From assembly GCA_900542315.1 (NCBI GenBank), contig UQMV01000014.1, positions 1 through 47,649 of the forward strand: a DNA stretch of 47,649 nt, read 5' to 3'. The notes beneath the pieces were generated by a model. The model had not been told where the DNA came from and did not search any database. It worked only from the letters and a program-made list of their open reading frames with translations. Position 1 is the first letter of the stretch, and the number at the start of each line of letters is the position of its first letter. Made by a program: the position numbers and the translations under genes. Origin of the DNA: an uncultured Collinsella sp. Lineage in GTDB: Bacteria; Actinomycetota; Coriobacteriia; Coriobacteriales; Coriobacteriaceae. This document shows, piece by piece, positions 1 through 8,731 of the stretch.

Positions 1-18
1 CGTAGCGGGTGGTTTAAA

Positions 19-39
19 GCTGGCCGCTGCGCGGCCAGC
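19..39. repeat. perfect 9-bp inverted repeat
   Basis: GCTGGCCGC and GCGGCCAGC flank a 3-nt loop. No T-run follows on the plus strand. It probably belongs to the 3' end of a gene left of the window, but that gene cannot be seen. Confidence 0.5.
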
Positions 40-54
40 AGACTAAAGTCTTGA

Positions 55-76
55 ATAAAAAACGCCTCGCGGCGTT
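55..76 (-). terminator. hairpin plus T-run, minus orientation
   Basis: AACGCC and GGCGTT pair around TCGC. Read on the minus strand, the stem is followed by a run of six Ts, the form of an intrinsic terminator. No minus-strand gene lies to its right before the plus-strand gene at 179, so what it would terminate is unclear. Confidence 0.4.
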
Positions 77-178
77 GCCATCCCCTTGCGCGCCTATAAG
101 ATGTTTATACTATTCGGTACTTTTCGATAACAAACAGCAAGCTGACAAATAAGCTCAGCAATGCAACGAGGCGGGGGC

Positions 179-3100
179 ATGGAAACAAACGAGGTGCAGG
201 GTGCCGAGCCGCAACAGCACAACGAGATCGACCAGTTCAACACCTGTCTCGCCGAGTTATCGAAGCTCTACGGCGCACAGCAGCCCGAGGCCGAGCGCCT
301 GCTCGCAGAAGCAACCAATGCCGCCGCCCACCTAAACGACCGCATCGTGCAACTCAAAGCCGATGCCTACATCGATTCGCTCACGGGCCTGCCCAACCGC
401 ACCGCCTACAACCATGACATTACATGTGTTTGGGATCGACAGCTCGAACACACGATTGCCTATATCGATATCGACGGTCTTAAAGTCTGCAACGACCATT
501 TTGGACACCCAGCAGGCAACCGCTACATCATCAAGGTCGCCGACTGCCTTAAGCTGCACTGCCGTCCCGATGAGCGCATCTACCGCATAGGCGGCGACGA
601 GTTCGTGCTCATCTCTATAACCGATTCGGTTGAGATACTCAACCAGCGGCTCGAGGCCTGCCGGGCTTCTCTTGCCAGCTCGACGTTCGATGATGGCCAG
701 ACTCCCATGAGCTACAGCTACGGTTGCGCCCACGCCAATCCCAAGGCAGGCGATGTGTTCCACAAGATGACGGCCGAGGCAGACCGGCACATGTACGACT
801 ACAAATTCGCCAACGCCACACGCAATCGCATGAACAAAGCGTTCAACGAGCAGTATCGCGCACTCGACACCTTTGACGATTTTCTTGACGTGCGGGACCG
901 CATCTTCCAGGCGCTATCGCTCACGGATACCGGACGCTACCTGTTTATCTGCAACGTCGACACCGATCAGTCTCATTGGTCTCAAAACGCTGTACAGGAT
1001 TTTGGCCTACCAGCCGGAAACGTCCATCAGATGGACAAGGTATGGTCGCAACACATCCATCCCGACGACATCGATGCCTGGCGCCAGGATATCGAAGAGG
1101 TGATGTCCGGCAAAAAACACCGTCACAGAATGCGCTATCGCGCCAAGGATGCAAGCGGCCGATACATTACTGTCACGTGCTCCGGCATACGTCTTGACGG
1201 CAACGAAAGTGAGCCCACGCTGTTTGCCGGCTCCATCACAAACGCGAGCATTGTCGAAAGCACCGATCCCGCTACCGGTGTGGGCGATGTGCGCGCACTG
1301 ATGGCGGCTATCGAGAAGCGTAGGGAACTCGCCAAACCCACCGATTTGGTGGCGTTTAAGTTCGAGAACATCGACCGTATCAATGCCGTCTATGGCTACC
1401 AAACGGGCAACGATGTTCTCATGGAGCTCACTGGGCGCATCCTGTCTCAGCTCCCCGAATCGCCCGAGTTCTTCCGCTCATATGGCCTGCAGTTTGTTCT
1501 TATGTTTGACAGCCAGCCCGACATCGATCTTTCCGATGCCGCCCAAAGGCTGTGGCAAACGCTCATGGCCCCCATCACGGTGCATGACATCGATATCGTC
1601 CCTGTCGCCCACACGACCTTTGCGCGTTATTCGTCTATCACCTCGCAGCCGCTCACGGTGCTGTCCAGCCTCAATCGCCGCCTTGACGCCGAGATACGCA
1701 GCACGGCTCCGACACATCACAGTCCAAGCGCTTTGACCCAAGTCGGTAGTTTTGCCGCGTACGACCGACGGGACAAGCTGACCGGTCTCATGCGCGGCAA
1801 TGATTTTCTACACGTCGCCGACACGCATCGGTCCGCGCACCCCAACGAAGACCGCGCCATTGTCGCCATCGACCTGGGACGCATGCGCGTCTTTAACGAG
1901 TGGTACGGACGCCAGGCAGGCGATACCCTCATTGCCGAGGTAGGAAGCGCGCTGCAGACGTTACAAGCCGATTGCGGCGGGATCGCCGGGTACTGGGGCC
2001 AGGACGACTTTGTCGCCTATCTTCCCGGCGACCGCAGAACCATCGACACGCTCTACGAACGCATCCGGGGCATCGTCGCCACGCGCGACGACTCGGTCGG
2101 CTTTTTGCCTGCCTTCGGCGTTTGCCCCGTAGGCTCAGAAGAACACATCAACATTTTGCTCTACGACCACGCAAAGGCCGCGCTCACCCGCGCGCGCCAC
2201 GATTTTAGAGACCGCATCAAGTTCTTTGAACCCGAGACCTACGCGCAACGCGAGCGCGAGGACCATCTGCTCTCGGCATTCCAGCACGCTCTGAACCAGG
2301 GACGGATAACCTTCCACATCCAGCCGCAATATGACATGGAAACCAAAAAGATCATAGGCGGCGAAGCGCTTGCCCGCTGGAAAGACGAGGACGGCAGCTT
2401 TGTCTCACCCGGTACGTTCGTACCGCTGCTCGAGCGCAACGGCTTCGCGGTGACGCTCGATCGCCATATTTGGAGCCTCGTTTTTGCATGGCTCTCCGAG
2501 CGTTTGGCTCAGGGATTGCCCTGCGTACCCATCTCCGTCAACATAAGCCAAACCGATTTGATCTCGGTTGACGTCGCCAAGCAGCTCGAACGCCTGGCAA
2601 TGCGCTATGCCGTTCCCACGCATTACGTTAAGGCCGAAATCACCGAAAGCGCGTACGCCAATAATCCCGAGGATGTTACAACGCTCGCCAGCAAACTCCG
2701 TTCTCTGGGCTTCTCCGTGCTCATCGACGATTTTGGCAGCGGATCGTCGTCGCTCAGCATGTTGCAGAATATTGACGCCGATGTGATCAAACTCGACAGC
2801 CGTTTCATGCCCGTCGAAACCAGTCAGGCAGACAAGGGAGAAAGCATCGTCAAGTCTGTCATCAACATGTCTTGGCAAATCGGCATGCCCGTCATAGTCG
2901 AGGGCGTCGAGACCGACAAGCAAATCGCTTTTCTGCATGAACTCGGTGTGCGCTATGTCCAAGGTTTTTACTACTACCGCCCCATGCCGATCAATGCGTT
3001 CGAGGAGCTCCTTGCCGACAGCGCATCCATTGACCCGCGCGGCATCCTTTTGCAGAACAGCGGCCATACGCTGCCGCCGCAACATGGCGCCGCTTGTTAA
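179..3100 (+). CDS. c-di-GMP signalling protein, GGDEF-PAS-GGDEF*-GGDEF*-EAL
   Basis: About 973 aa, no signal peptide or membrane segment seen, so probably cytosolic. Module order: canonical GGDEF domain (DSLTGLPNR near residue 66, YIDIDGLK, RIGGDEF near 138), PAS-like domain (about 235-355, with HPDD), a degenerate GGDEF domain where the motif reads SYGLQF, a second degenerate one reading GQDDF (about 607), then an EAL domain. The EAL domain keeps EALARW (about 729), the ITES glutamate, DDFGSG, KLD and VEGVE, so c-di-GMP hydrolysis looks possible. Synthesis by the first domain also looks possible. Position -9 to -6 before GGDEF reads RPDE, not the RxxD inhibitory site. The ATG at 179 was chosen over 161 because GAGGCGGGGG lies just upstream of it. 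First of three tandem paralogues; whether net activity is synthesis or breakdown cannot be read from sequence. Confidence 0.9.
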   Translation: METNEVQGAEPQQHNEIDQFNTCLAELSKLYGAQQPEAERLLAEATNAAAHLNDRIVQLKADAYIDSLTGLPNRTAYNHDITCVWDRQLEHTIAYIDIDGLKVCNDHFGHPAGNRYIIKVADCLKLHCRPDERIYRIGGDEFVLISITDSVEILNQRLEACRASLASSTFDDGQTPMSYSYGCAHANPKAGDVFHKMTAEADRHMYDYKFANATRNRMNKAFNEQYRALDTFDDFLDVRDRIFQALSLTDTGRYLFICNVDTDQSHWSQNAVQDFGLPAGNVHQMDKVWSQHIHPDDIDAWRQDIEEVMSGKKHRHRMRYRAKDASGRYITVTCSGIRLDGNESEPTLFAGSITNASIVESTDPATGVGDVRALMAAIEKRRELAKPTDLVAFKFENIDRINAVYGYQTGNDVLMELTGRILSQLPESPEFFRSYGLQFVLMFDSQPDIDLSDAAQRLWQTLMAPITVHDIDIVPVAHTTFARYSSITSQPLTVLSSLNRRLDAEIRSTAPTHHSPSALTQVGSFAAYDRRDKLTGLMRGNDFLHVADTHRSAHPNEDRAIVAIDLGRMRVFNEWYGRQAGDTLIAEVGSALQTLQADCGGIAGYWGQDDFVAYLPGDRRTIDTLYERIRGIVATRDDSVGFLPAFGVCPVGSEEHINILLYDHAKAALTRARHDFRDRIKFFEPETYAQREREDHLLSAFQHALNQGRITFHIQPQYDMETKKIIGGEALARWKDEDGSFVSPGTFVPLLERNGFAVTLDRHIWSLVFAWLSERLAQGLPCVPISVNISQTDLISVDVAKQLERLAMRYAVPTHYVKAEITESAYANNPEDVTTLASKLRSLGFSVLIDDFGSGSSSLSMLQNIDADVIKLDSRFMPVETSQADKGESIVKSVINMSWQIGMPVIVEGVETDKQIAFLHELGVRYVQGFYYYRPMPINAFEELLADSASIDPRGILLQNSGHTLPPQHGAAC

Positions 3101-3177
3101 CGACAAACGCCTTTAGCCCCCACCGCGCAGCGCAACCAGTGCGCCGCAGCGCCTCGACCCAAGAAAGCAGCGTAGCT

Positions 3178-5895
3178 ATGGATAGCGCCAACAACTATAC
3201 CGAGAAGCTCGAAAAGACCGTCCGCGACCTTCTCGAACGTCAGGATGATCTGATTAGGACCGCCTTTACCGACCAGCTTACCGGACTTGGCAACCGCGGC
3301 GGCTTTGCCCGTTCCCTCGAGGAGCTCTGGGAGCAGGACACCCCCGTTACCATGGCGTACATCGATATCGACAATCTCAAGCACTGCAACGACGCCTTTG
3401 GCCACGACGAGGGCAACCGCTATATTTTGCAGGTAAGCCTCTATCTCAAGCTGTATATGAAAGTGGACGAAGCGGCGTTTCGCATAGGCGGCGACGAGTT
3501 TGCCATCCTATCTACGATTGCGACCGAGGACGACCTCGCCGAACGTCTGGAACACTGCCGAACGGTCCTGCTCAAAAACAACGATTCCGAGATGCCCCGC
3601 TCGTTTAGCTATGGAGTGTCGCATGCCGACCCCGCCCTGGGCGAAGCCCCCAATCGCATGACGCTCGATGCCGACCATCGCATGTACGACTACAAGCTAC
3701 GTCATGCCATGCACCTTGATCGACGCAATATCACGCAAGTCCACGCCGACGACTTCGAAATAAGCGACCGTATTTTCGACGCCTTTTCGATGCTCAACGA
3801 GGGCCGCTATTTCTTTATCGAGAACTTGGACAAACATCGCACCCTTTGGTCACAAGGCGCCTTGCGCGATCTTGGCCTTCCCTCGGAGCACATAGACAAC
3901 TGTCGCGATTACTGGAAAACGCGCGTGCATCCCGATGACCTTGAGGCCTACATCAACGACATCGACCAGGTCTATAACGGCACCAAGCACCGTCGCGTCA
4001 TGCAGTATCGTGTGCGCAATGCCGTCGGCGACTACGTCCTCTGCCGTGCTCGCGGGTTTCGCATCGACGGCGACGAAAATGTCCCCTCGCTCTATGTCGG
4101 CGAGCTCGTCAACCACTCACTTGCCGAAACCGTCGACGCCGCGACAGGCCTCGGAACCAAGCGCATGTTGGTCAATGCCATCGACGCCTGTCGTTGCGAC
4201 CGTTGCGAGACGGGCCTTATAGCGGTGCGCGTTCGTGGCACGACAAAGCTCAACGAGCTCTACGGAGCCGAGGCTGTCGACAACATGCTCGCCGAATACG
4301 CAGGCCGCATGCTGTCGATCACCCGCGGCAGGAGCAGGGTCTACCGTTCACGTAGCGTCCAGTTCGTCGTGCTCAGCAACGACCTGGACCACGAGGCATT
4401 CGAGCAACTGACCCGCCACCTTAAAGAGGCCGTTTTCGCTCCTGTGCAAATCGCAGGCGACACCATTGCTCCCGTCTGTCTTGTCGTCCCGACCTTTTAC
4501 GAACGCCTGGACTCCCAAGCATCGACTGTTTTGGGCGAACTCGATCGTCGCCTTCGTACGGCCGGCGGACTTGTTCCCAACGACAGTCTGCCCATACCCG
4601 AGATGGAACGCAAAGGCGCCGTCGCCGAGCACCTCGACATGCTCACCGGTCTCTACCGACCCAGCGAGTTTATGCGCCGTGCCAATGCCTTCATCAAGGC
4701 AAGGCGCAACGGCACCTGGTGCATCGCCACGGTCGACATGGGCCACATGCGCCTGTTTAATGAATGGCACGGCCAGGCCGAGGGCGACCGCGTACTCGCC
4801 GATGTAGGCACGGTCCTCAAGGACATCGAGAATGCCGATATGGGCGTCGCAGGGTACTGGGGCCAAGATGACTTTTGTGTACTCATCCCCTTTAAGCACA
4901 TCACCGTCCATCAAATCTACAACCGCGTTCGTGAGGCAGTAGTCAGGCATGATGACGGCGTAGGTTTCTGGCCGTCCATGGGCGTTTACCCCATCGACTC
5001 CAATGAGGAAATCACCATCGATGCGCAGGCAAAGGCCATGTTTACCAATCGACGCGCAAAAAACGACTTTAAGGAGCGCATTGCCATTTTCCGCCCCGCG
5101 GAGTACGAGCGCGAAGTCGCGTTCCACCGCACGCTGACCGAATTCCAGTACGCGCTGTCAAATGGTCGCATCACATACTATCTTCAGCCCCAGGTCGATA
5201 TGGAAACCGGCGAGATTATTGGCGCCGAAGCACTCACCCGCTGGATTGACAAGGACAGCTCTCTCATTTCGCCCGCAACGTTTATCCCCGCACTCGAGGA
5301 AAGCGGCTTTGTAGTGACGCTCGACAAGTACATTTGGCAAGGTGTCGCCATATGGCTTCGCGAGCGTCTCGATCGCCGTCTTCGCGTGGTTCCGGTCTCG
5401 CTTAATGTGTCGCGCGTGGATATCCTTGCCTGCGATGTTGCCGAACATATGGGGGCGCTCGCCGCCCAATACAACCTACCGCCCGAGCTCATGCGTATCG
5501 AGATCACCGAGACGGCTTATACGGGAGAATCCGAGGCCGTGGATAAGCTAACCGCAGATCTGCACACCCGCGGCTTCTCGACCTATATGGACGATTTTGG
5601 CACCGGTCAGTCCACGCTCGCGATGCTCAAGAACGTCAACGTCGACGTCATCAAGCTCGACCGCACCTTTGTGCCCACCGACCGCGATCAAGGCCGCAGC
5701 ACGCAAATCATTTCATCGATGCTCGAAATGGCGCAGTCGCTCCATCTGCCCGTCGTGGTCGAAGGCGTCGAGACAAATGAGCAGGCGAACATGCTACGAC
5801 AAATGGGCGCCCGCTACGCTCAGGGCTTCCTCTACTACCGCCCCATGCCGGCGAAGGATTTTGAGGCATTGCTCGATGGTGGCAATAACAACTGA
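3178..5895 (+). CDS. c-di-GMP signalling protein, paralogue 2 (GGDEF-PAS-GGDEF*-GGDEF*-EAL)
   Basis: About 905 aa with the same module order as the gene before it, which ends 77 bases upstream on the same strand. First GGDEF domain is canonical (DQLTGLGNR, YIDIDNLK, RIGGDEF near residue 104). The PAS-like segment carries HPDD. The second GGDEF-like domain reads SRSVQF in place of the motif; the third reads GQDDF (about 562). The EAL domain is intact by motif: EALTRW (about 684), IEITET, MDDFGTG, KLD, VEGVE. No RxxD inhibitory site precedes GGDEF (KVDE instead). A longer open frame runs back to 3094, but the N-terminal match to the paralogues starts near the ATG at 3178. The ribosome site (GAAAGCAG) is weak, which fits translation coupled to the upstream gene in one operon. 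Confidence 0.88.
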   Translation: MDSANNYTEKLEKTVRDLLERQDDLIRTAFTDQLTGLGNRGGFARSLEELWEQDTPVTMAYIDIDNLKHCNDAFGHDEGNRYILQVSLYLKLYMKVDEAAFRIGGDEFAILSTIATEDDLAERLEHCRTVLLKNNDSEMPRSFSYGVSHADPALGEAPNRMTLDADHRMYDYKLRHAMHLDRRNITQVHADDFEISDRIFDAFSMLNEGRYFFIENLDKHRTLWSQGALRDLGLPSEHIDNCRDYWKTRVHPDDLEAYINDIDQVYNGTKHRRVMQYRVRNAVGDYVLCRARGFRIDGDENVPSLYVGELVNHSLAETVDAATGLGTKRMLVNAIDACRCDRCETGLIAVRVRGTTKLNELYGAEAVDNMLAEYAGRMLSITRGRSRVYRSRSVQFVVLSNDLDHEAFEQLTRHLKEAVFAPVQIAGDTIAPVCLVVPTFYERLDSQASTVLGELDRRLRTAGGLVPNDSLPIPEMERKGAVAEHLDMLTGLYRPSEFMRRANAFIKARRNGTWCIATVDMGHMRLFNEWHGQAEGDRVLADVGTVLKDIENADMGVAGYWGQDDFCVLIPFKHITVHQIYNRVREAVVRHDDGVGFWPSMGVYPIDSNEEITIDAQAKAMFTNRRAKNDFKERIAIFRPAEYEREVAFHRTLTEFQYALSNGRITYYLQPQVDMETGEIIGAEALTRWIDKDSSLISPATFIPALEESGFVVTLDKYIWQGVAIWLRERLDRRLRVVPVSLNVSRVDILACDVAEHMGALAAQYNLPPELMRIEITETAYTGESEAVDKLTADLHTRGFSTYMDDFGTGQSTLAMLKNVNVDVIKLDRTFVPTDRDQGRSTQIISSMLEMAQSLHLPVVVEGVETNEQANMLRQMGARYAQGFLYYRPMPAKDFEALLDGGNNN

Positions 5896-5953
5896 TACGC
5901 TCGCGCGCAAAACGCCACCGTCGAAGGGGGTATTTGTCTCCATTAGCTAACTT

Positions 5954-5984
5954 ATATCCCCAATTCAAACCGAATTGGGGATAT
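5954..5984. repeat. perfect 13-bp inverted repeat upstream of third GGDEF gene
   Basis: Arms ATATCCCCAATTC and GAATTGGGGATAT flank the loop AAACC. No T-run follows on either strand, so it is not a standard intrinsic terminator. It ends 38 bases before the start codon of the third GGDEF gene, so it could be an operator or an mRNA hairpin at the boundary between genes. Confidence 0.6.
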
Positions 5985-6022
5985 GATACAAACCGTTGTT
6001 CCGCCCAAGGAGGTTATCCATC

Positions 6023-7552
6023 ATGAACGAGTCATATCGCCTGGGCGAGCAATCGATTATTGCCTATCTTCAGCGACTTGCGAACGGCGTCTCGACCGCT
6101 GAACTCGATGTTGCCGCGCTGCCTGCTGAGCTACGCGCCGTTGGTGAGCAACTGCAAAAGACGCATGCCATCCTGCAACAAGAGCGCCATCTGCTTGAGC
6201 GCAACGCCTATATCGATCCGCTCACCAACTTGGGCAACCGCAACGGATTCGACCGTCACGTCGAACAACTCTGGCGCAAAGGCGACCCCTTCACCTGCGC
6301 CTATATTGACATCGACCATCTCGAGCATTGCAACGATAGGTTTGGCCACGCCGAAGGCAATCGCTATATTCTGAGCATCTGCCGCACGCTCTCCGAAACC
6401 ATGGAGCACGATGAGATGCTGTTCCGTATCGGTGGAGACGAGTTTGTGCTCATCTCGCCCTCCGCAAACGAGATTGAACTCGAGCAGCGCTTGGAGCAGG
6501 TGCGTACCAGGCTGATCGAGGCGAGCTCAGGTGGCAAGGCACCCATGATCGGCAGCTTTAGCTTTGGCTGCTCGCGCGTCGATCCACTTGCTGGCGACAC
6601 GCGTCGCCAGATGACGATGGATGCCGATCGCAAGATGTATCGCTATAAGCTTATGCATCGTGTGCAGCAACCGAAAGACGATGACGCGCCGCAACGCCCA
6701 ATCGTCGACCAGCTTCCCTGCAACGACCGGGTGTTCCAAGCGATCTCCATGAGCTCCGAGACGCGCTATCCGTTTATCCTCAATCTCGATACGGGAGAAT
6801 CGCAATGGCCGGTTAACGCCGTACGCGATTTTGACCTGCCCTCCCAGCACCCTTTTAACTCACTCGACATGTGGCTCGCCCGCGTTCATCCCGAGGACCG
6901 CGACAACGTACGTGCCGAGCTCGACATGGTGATAAACGGCACGTGGCACTTCCACTACATGCAGTATCGCGTAATGGATGCCACCGGAAAATACGTGCTT
7001 TGCGACTGCACGGGCTACCGCTTGGACGGCACCGATACCGAGCCCGGCATGTATGTGGGCATTATCATCAACCGAAGCTTGGCAGATACGACCGATTCCG
7101 TGACCGGCTTGGGCGATATTCACGCCCTGGTCAACGCCATTGGCGAAATGCGTCGCGTGGCGCGCAAGGCTGGTTTGATCGCCATCAAAATCGACGATAT
7201 CGCTCAGGTCAATGCCCGCTTTGGCTTTGATGCGGGCGACCGCGTTTTGGCAGAAAGCGCCGCCTGCCTCATGGAATGCTCGCGCGGCAAGGGTCGCCTG
7301 TTCCGCTCGACGGGGCCGACGTTCGCGGCGCTTTTCGACGACTTTGATCCCGAAGAGACCGACGCGATCGCAGAAGAAATCGAGCGGTTCCTGGGTTCTC
7401 CCGTGCTCATCGGCTCGCTTGAATATCAGCCACCCATTCGTGTGGCGACACTTCATCTGGACGCTGTCGATCGACAGCCCGTTTCCATTTTGAACGAGCT
7501 CAAAGCGCGGCTTATAGAGGCACCGCAAGTACCGGGCACCAAGCTGGACTAG
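6023..7552 (+). CDS. diguanylate cyclase paralogue 3 (GGDEF-PAS-GGDEF*), no EAL
   Basis: About 509 aa. It matches the N-terminal half of the two preceding genes: DPLTNLGNR, YIDIDHLE, RIGGDEF (about residue 137), a PAS-like domain with HPED, then a degenerate GGDEF domain where the motif reads STGPTF. It stops there, lacking the third GGDEF-like and the EAL modules. It should therefore only make c-di-GMP, if active, whereas its neighbours might also degrade it. No RxxD inhibitory site (EHDE). The start is well fixed by AAGGAGGT at 6007-6014, a full anti-16S match eight bases from ATG, stronger than that of either paralogue, so it is probably translated independently. It is separated from them by the 5954 inverted repeat. 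Confidence 0.88.
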   Translation: MNESYRLGEQSIIAYLQRLANGVSTAELDVAALPAELRAVGEQLQKTHAILQQERHLLERNAYIDPLTNLGNRNGFDRHVEQLWRKGDPFTCAYIDIDHLEHCNDRFGHAEGNRYILSICRTLSETMEHDEMLFRIGGDEFVLISPSANEIELEQRLEQVRTRLIEASSGGKAPMIGSFSFGCSRVDPLAGDTRRQMTMDADRKMYRYKLMHRVQQPKDDDAPQRPIVDQLPCNDRVFQAISMSSETRYPFILNLDTGESQWPVNAVRDFDLPSQHPFNSLDMWLARVHPEDRDNVRAELDMVINGTWHFHYMQYRVMDATGKYVLCDCTGYRLDGTDTEPGMYVGIIINRSLADTTDSVTGLGDIHALVNAIGEMRRVARKAGLIAIKIDDIAQVNARFGFDAGDRVLAESAACLMECSRGKGRLFRSTGPTFAALFDDFDPEETDAIAEEIERFLGSPVLIGSLEYQPPIRVATLHLDAVDRQPVSILNELKARLIEAPQVPGTKLD

Positions 7553-7558
7553 CGTTGT

Positions 7559-7599
7559 GGGGCGCGACGTGAAACACAAGCCGTTTCACATCGCGCCCC
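7559..7599. terminator. long hairpin after the GGDEF cluster
   Basis: A 17-bp stem with one mismatch (GGGGCGCGACGTGAAAC against GTTTCACATCGCGCCCC) and a 7-nt loop starts six bases after the stop codon. No clear T-run follows, so it may be a terminator of reduced form or a 3' stabilising hairpin. Confidence 0.5.
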
Positions 7600-7663
7600 A
7601 CGCCATCTGCCCTCTCGTGCGATAATCCTCCGCAGAAGTCACCGACAGCAGAGGGAGTTTGTG

Positions 7664-8287
7664 ATGAAGGTTCTTTTGGTCAATGGCAGTCCCAAGGCAA
7701 ACGGCAACACCGCCCGCGCACTCGCCGAGGTCGCCGAGCAGCTCAATGCCGAAGGCATTGATACCGAGGTGTTTCAACTGGGCGCCAAGCCCATTCGCGA
7801 CTGCATCGGCTGTGGTCAGTGCGGCAAGCTTGGCGGACGCTGCACCTTTGATGACGACGTGGTCAACGAGCTGATCGCTGCCGCCGAACAGGCCGACGGC
7901 TTTGTCTTTGGCTCGCCCGTCTACTATGCGCACCCCAGCGGCCGCATACTCTCGGCACTCGATCGCGCCTTCTATGCCGGAGGCAAAGCCTTTGCACACA
8001 AGCCGGGCGCTGCCGTCGCCGTCGCCCGTCGCGGCGGTACATCGACCACCTTCGATGTGCTCAACAAGTACTTCACCATCAACCAGATGCCCGTGGTCGC
8101 CTCCACGTACTGGAACAACGTGTTTGGCCGCGTGCCCGGCGACGCCGATGGGGATGCCGAGGGCCTTGCCACCATGCGAAACATCGGCAAAAACATGGCC
8201 TGGCTCCTGCGCTGCATCGAGGCAGGCCAGGCCGCCGGCATCAACGCGCCCGAAGCCGATCGCGCAACGACCAACTTCATTCGTTAG
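7664..8287 (+). CDS. flavodoxin-fold NAD(P)H-dependent FMN reductase family protein
   Basis: About 207 aa. The N-terminus reads MKVLLVNGSPKANGNT, the FMN-phosphate loop of the NADPH-dependent FMN reductase/iron-sulfur flavoprotein group, followed by CIGCGQC near residue 47, a cysteine cluster common in this family, and FGSPVYY, a second flavin-contact segment. It likely transfers electrons from NAD(P)H to FMN and on to a small acceptor in the cytosol; the acceptor is unknown. GAGGGAG is six bases from the ATG at 7664, preferred over the overlapping GTG at 7661. The ArsC-like gene follows 16 bases after its stop and is probably cotranscribed, suggesting a shared redox or thiol role. Confidence 0.85.
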   Translation: MKVLLVNGSPKANGNTARALAEVAEQLNAEGIDTEVFQLGAKPIRDCIGCGQCGKLGGRCTFDDDVVNELIAAAEQADGFVFGSPVYYAHPSGRILSALDRAFYAGGKAFAHKPGAAVAVARRGGTSTTFDVLNKYFTINQMPVVASTYWNNVFGRVPGDADGDAEGLATMRNIGKNMAWLLRCIEAGQAAGINAPEADRATTNFIR

Positions 8288-8303
8288 AACGGCGGAACAT
8301 ACT

Positions 8304-8645
8304 ATGAACGTGCAAATCTTCGGCACCAAGAAGTCCTTCGATACCAAGAAGGCCCAGCGCTTCTTCAAAGAGCGCCGCATTAAGGTGCAGTTTATTGACC
8401 TTAAGGAAAAGGAGATGAGCAAGGGCGAGCTCACGAGCGTGATGCAGGCGGTCGGCGGCATCGACAAGCTGCTCAACCCCAAGGCCAAGGACGAGGAGAC
8501 GCTCACGCTTATCCAGCACCTCACCCCTAGTCAGCGCTTCGACAAGTTGCTCGAAAACCAGCAGGTTCTAGCCGAGCCCATCGTGCGCAACGGCAAAAAG
8601 GCCACCGTCGGTTATTGCCCCGATGTATGGGGAGCCTGGGAGTAG
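8304..8645 (+). CDS. ArsC/Spx-fold protein lacking the usual cysteine
   Basis: 113 aa, the size of the ArsC/YffB/Spx thioredoxin-fold family. The start (IFGTKKSFDTKKAQRFF) aligns with the family's active-site loop, but the cysteine normally found there is serine. The C-terminal PIVRNGKKATVGY segment with the conserved arginine is present. A direct arsenate-reductase role is therefore doubtful; it may bind a partner, or use another residue (the only cysteine seen is in GYCPDVW near the C-terminus). Just downstream of the flavodoxin-like gene, probably in one transcript. Confidence 0.78.
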   Translation: MNVQIFGTKKSFDTKKAQRFFKERRIKVQFIDLKEKEMSKGELTSVMQAVGGIDKLLNPKAKDEETLTLIQHLTPSQRFDKLLENQQVLAEPIVRNGKKATVGYCPDVWGAWE

Positions 8646-8731
8646 CCTGTGTTATTTGCCGGCGCGTGGGTATAAGAGCGAGCGTTTGGCATAAGATTTA
8701 ACTGTAAGCCATGTCTAACAAAGGAGGGCAC

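Noticed and set aside
1350..2160. Second and third GGDEF-like domains as active cyclases
   Set aside because: The GGDEF signature is replaced by SYGLQF and GQDDF, so catalysis is unlikely.
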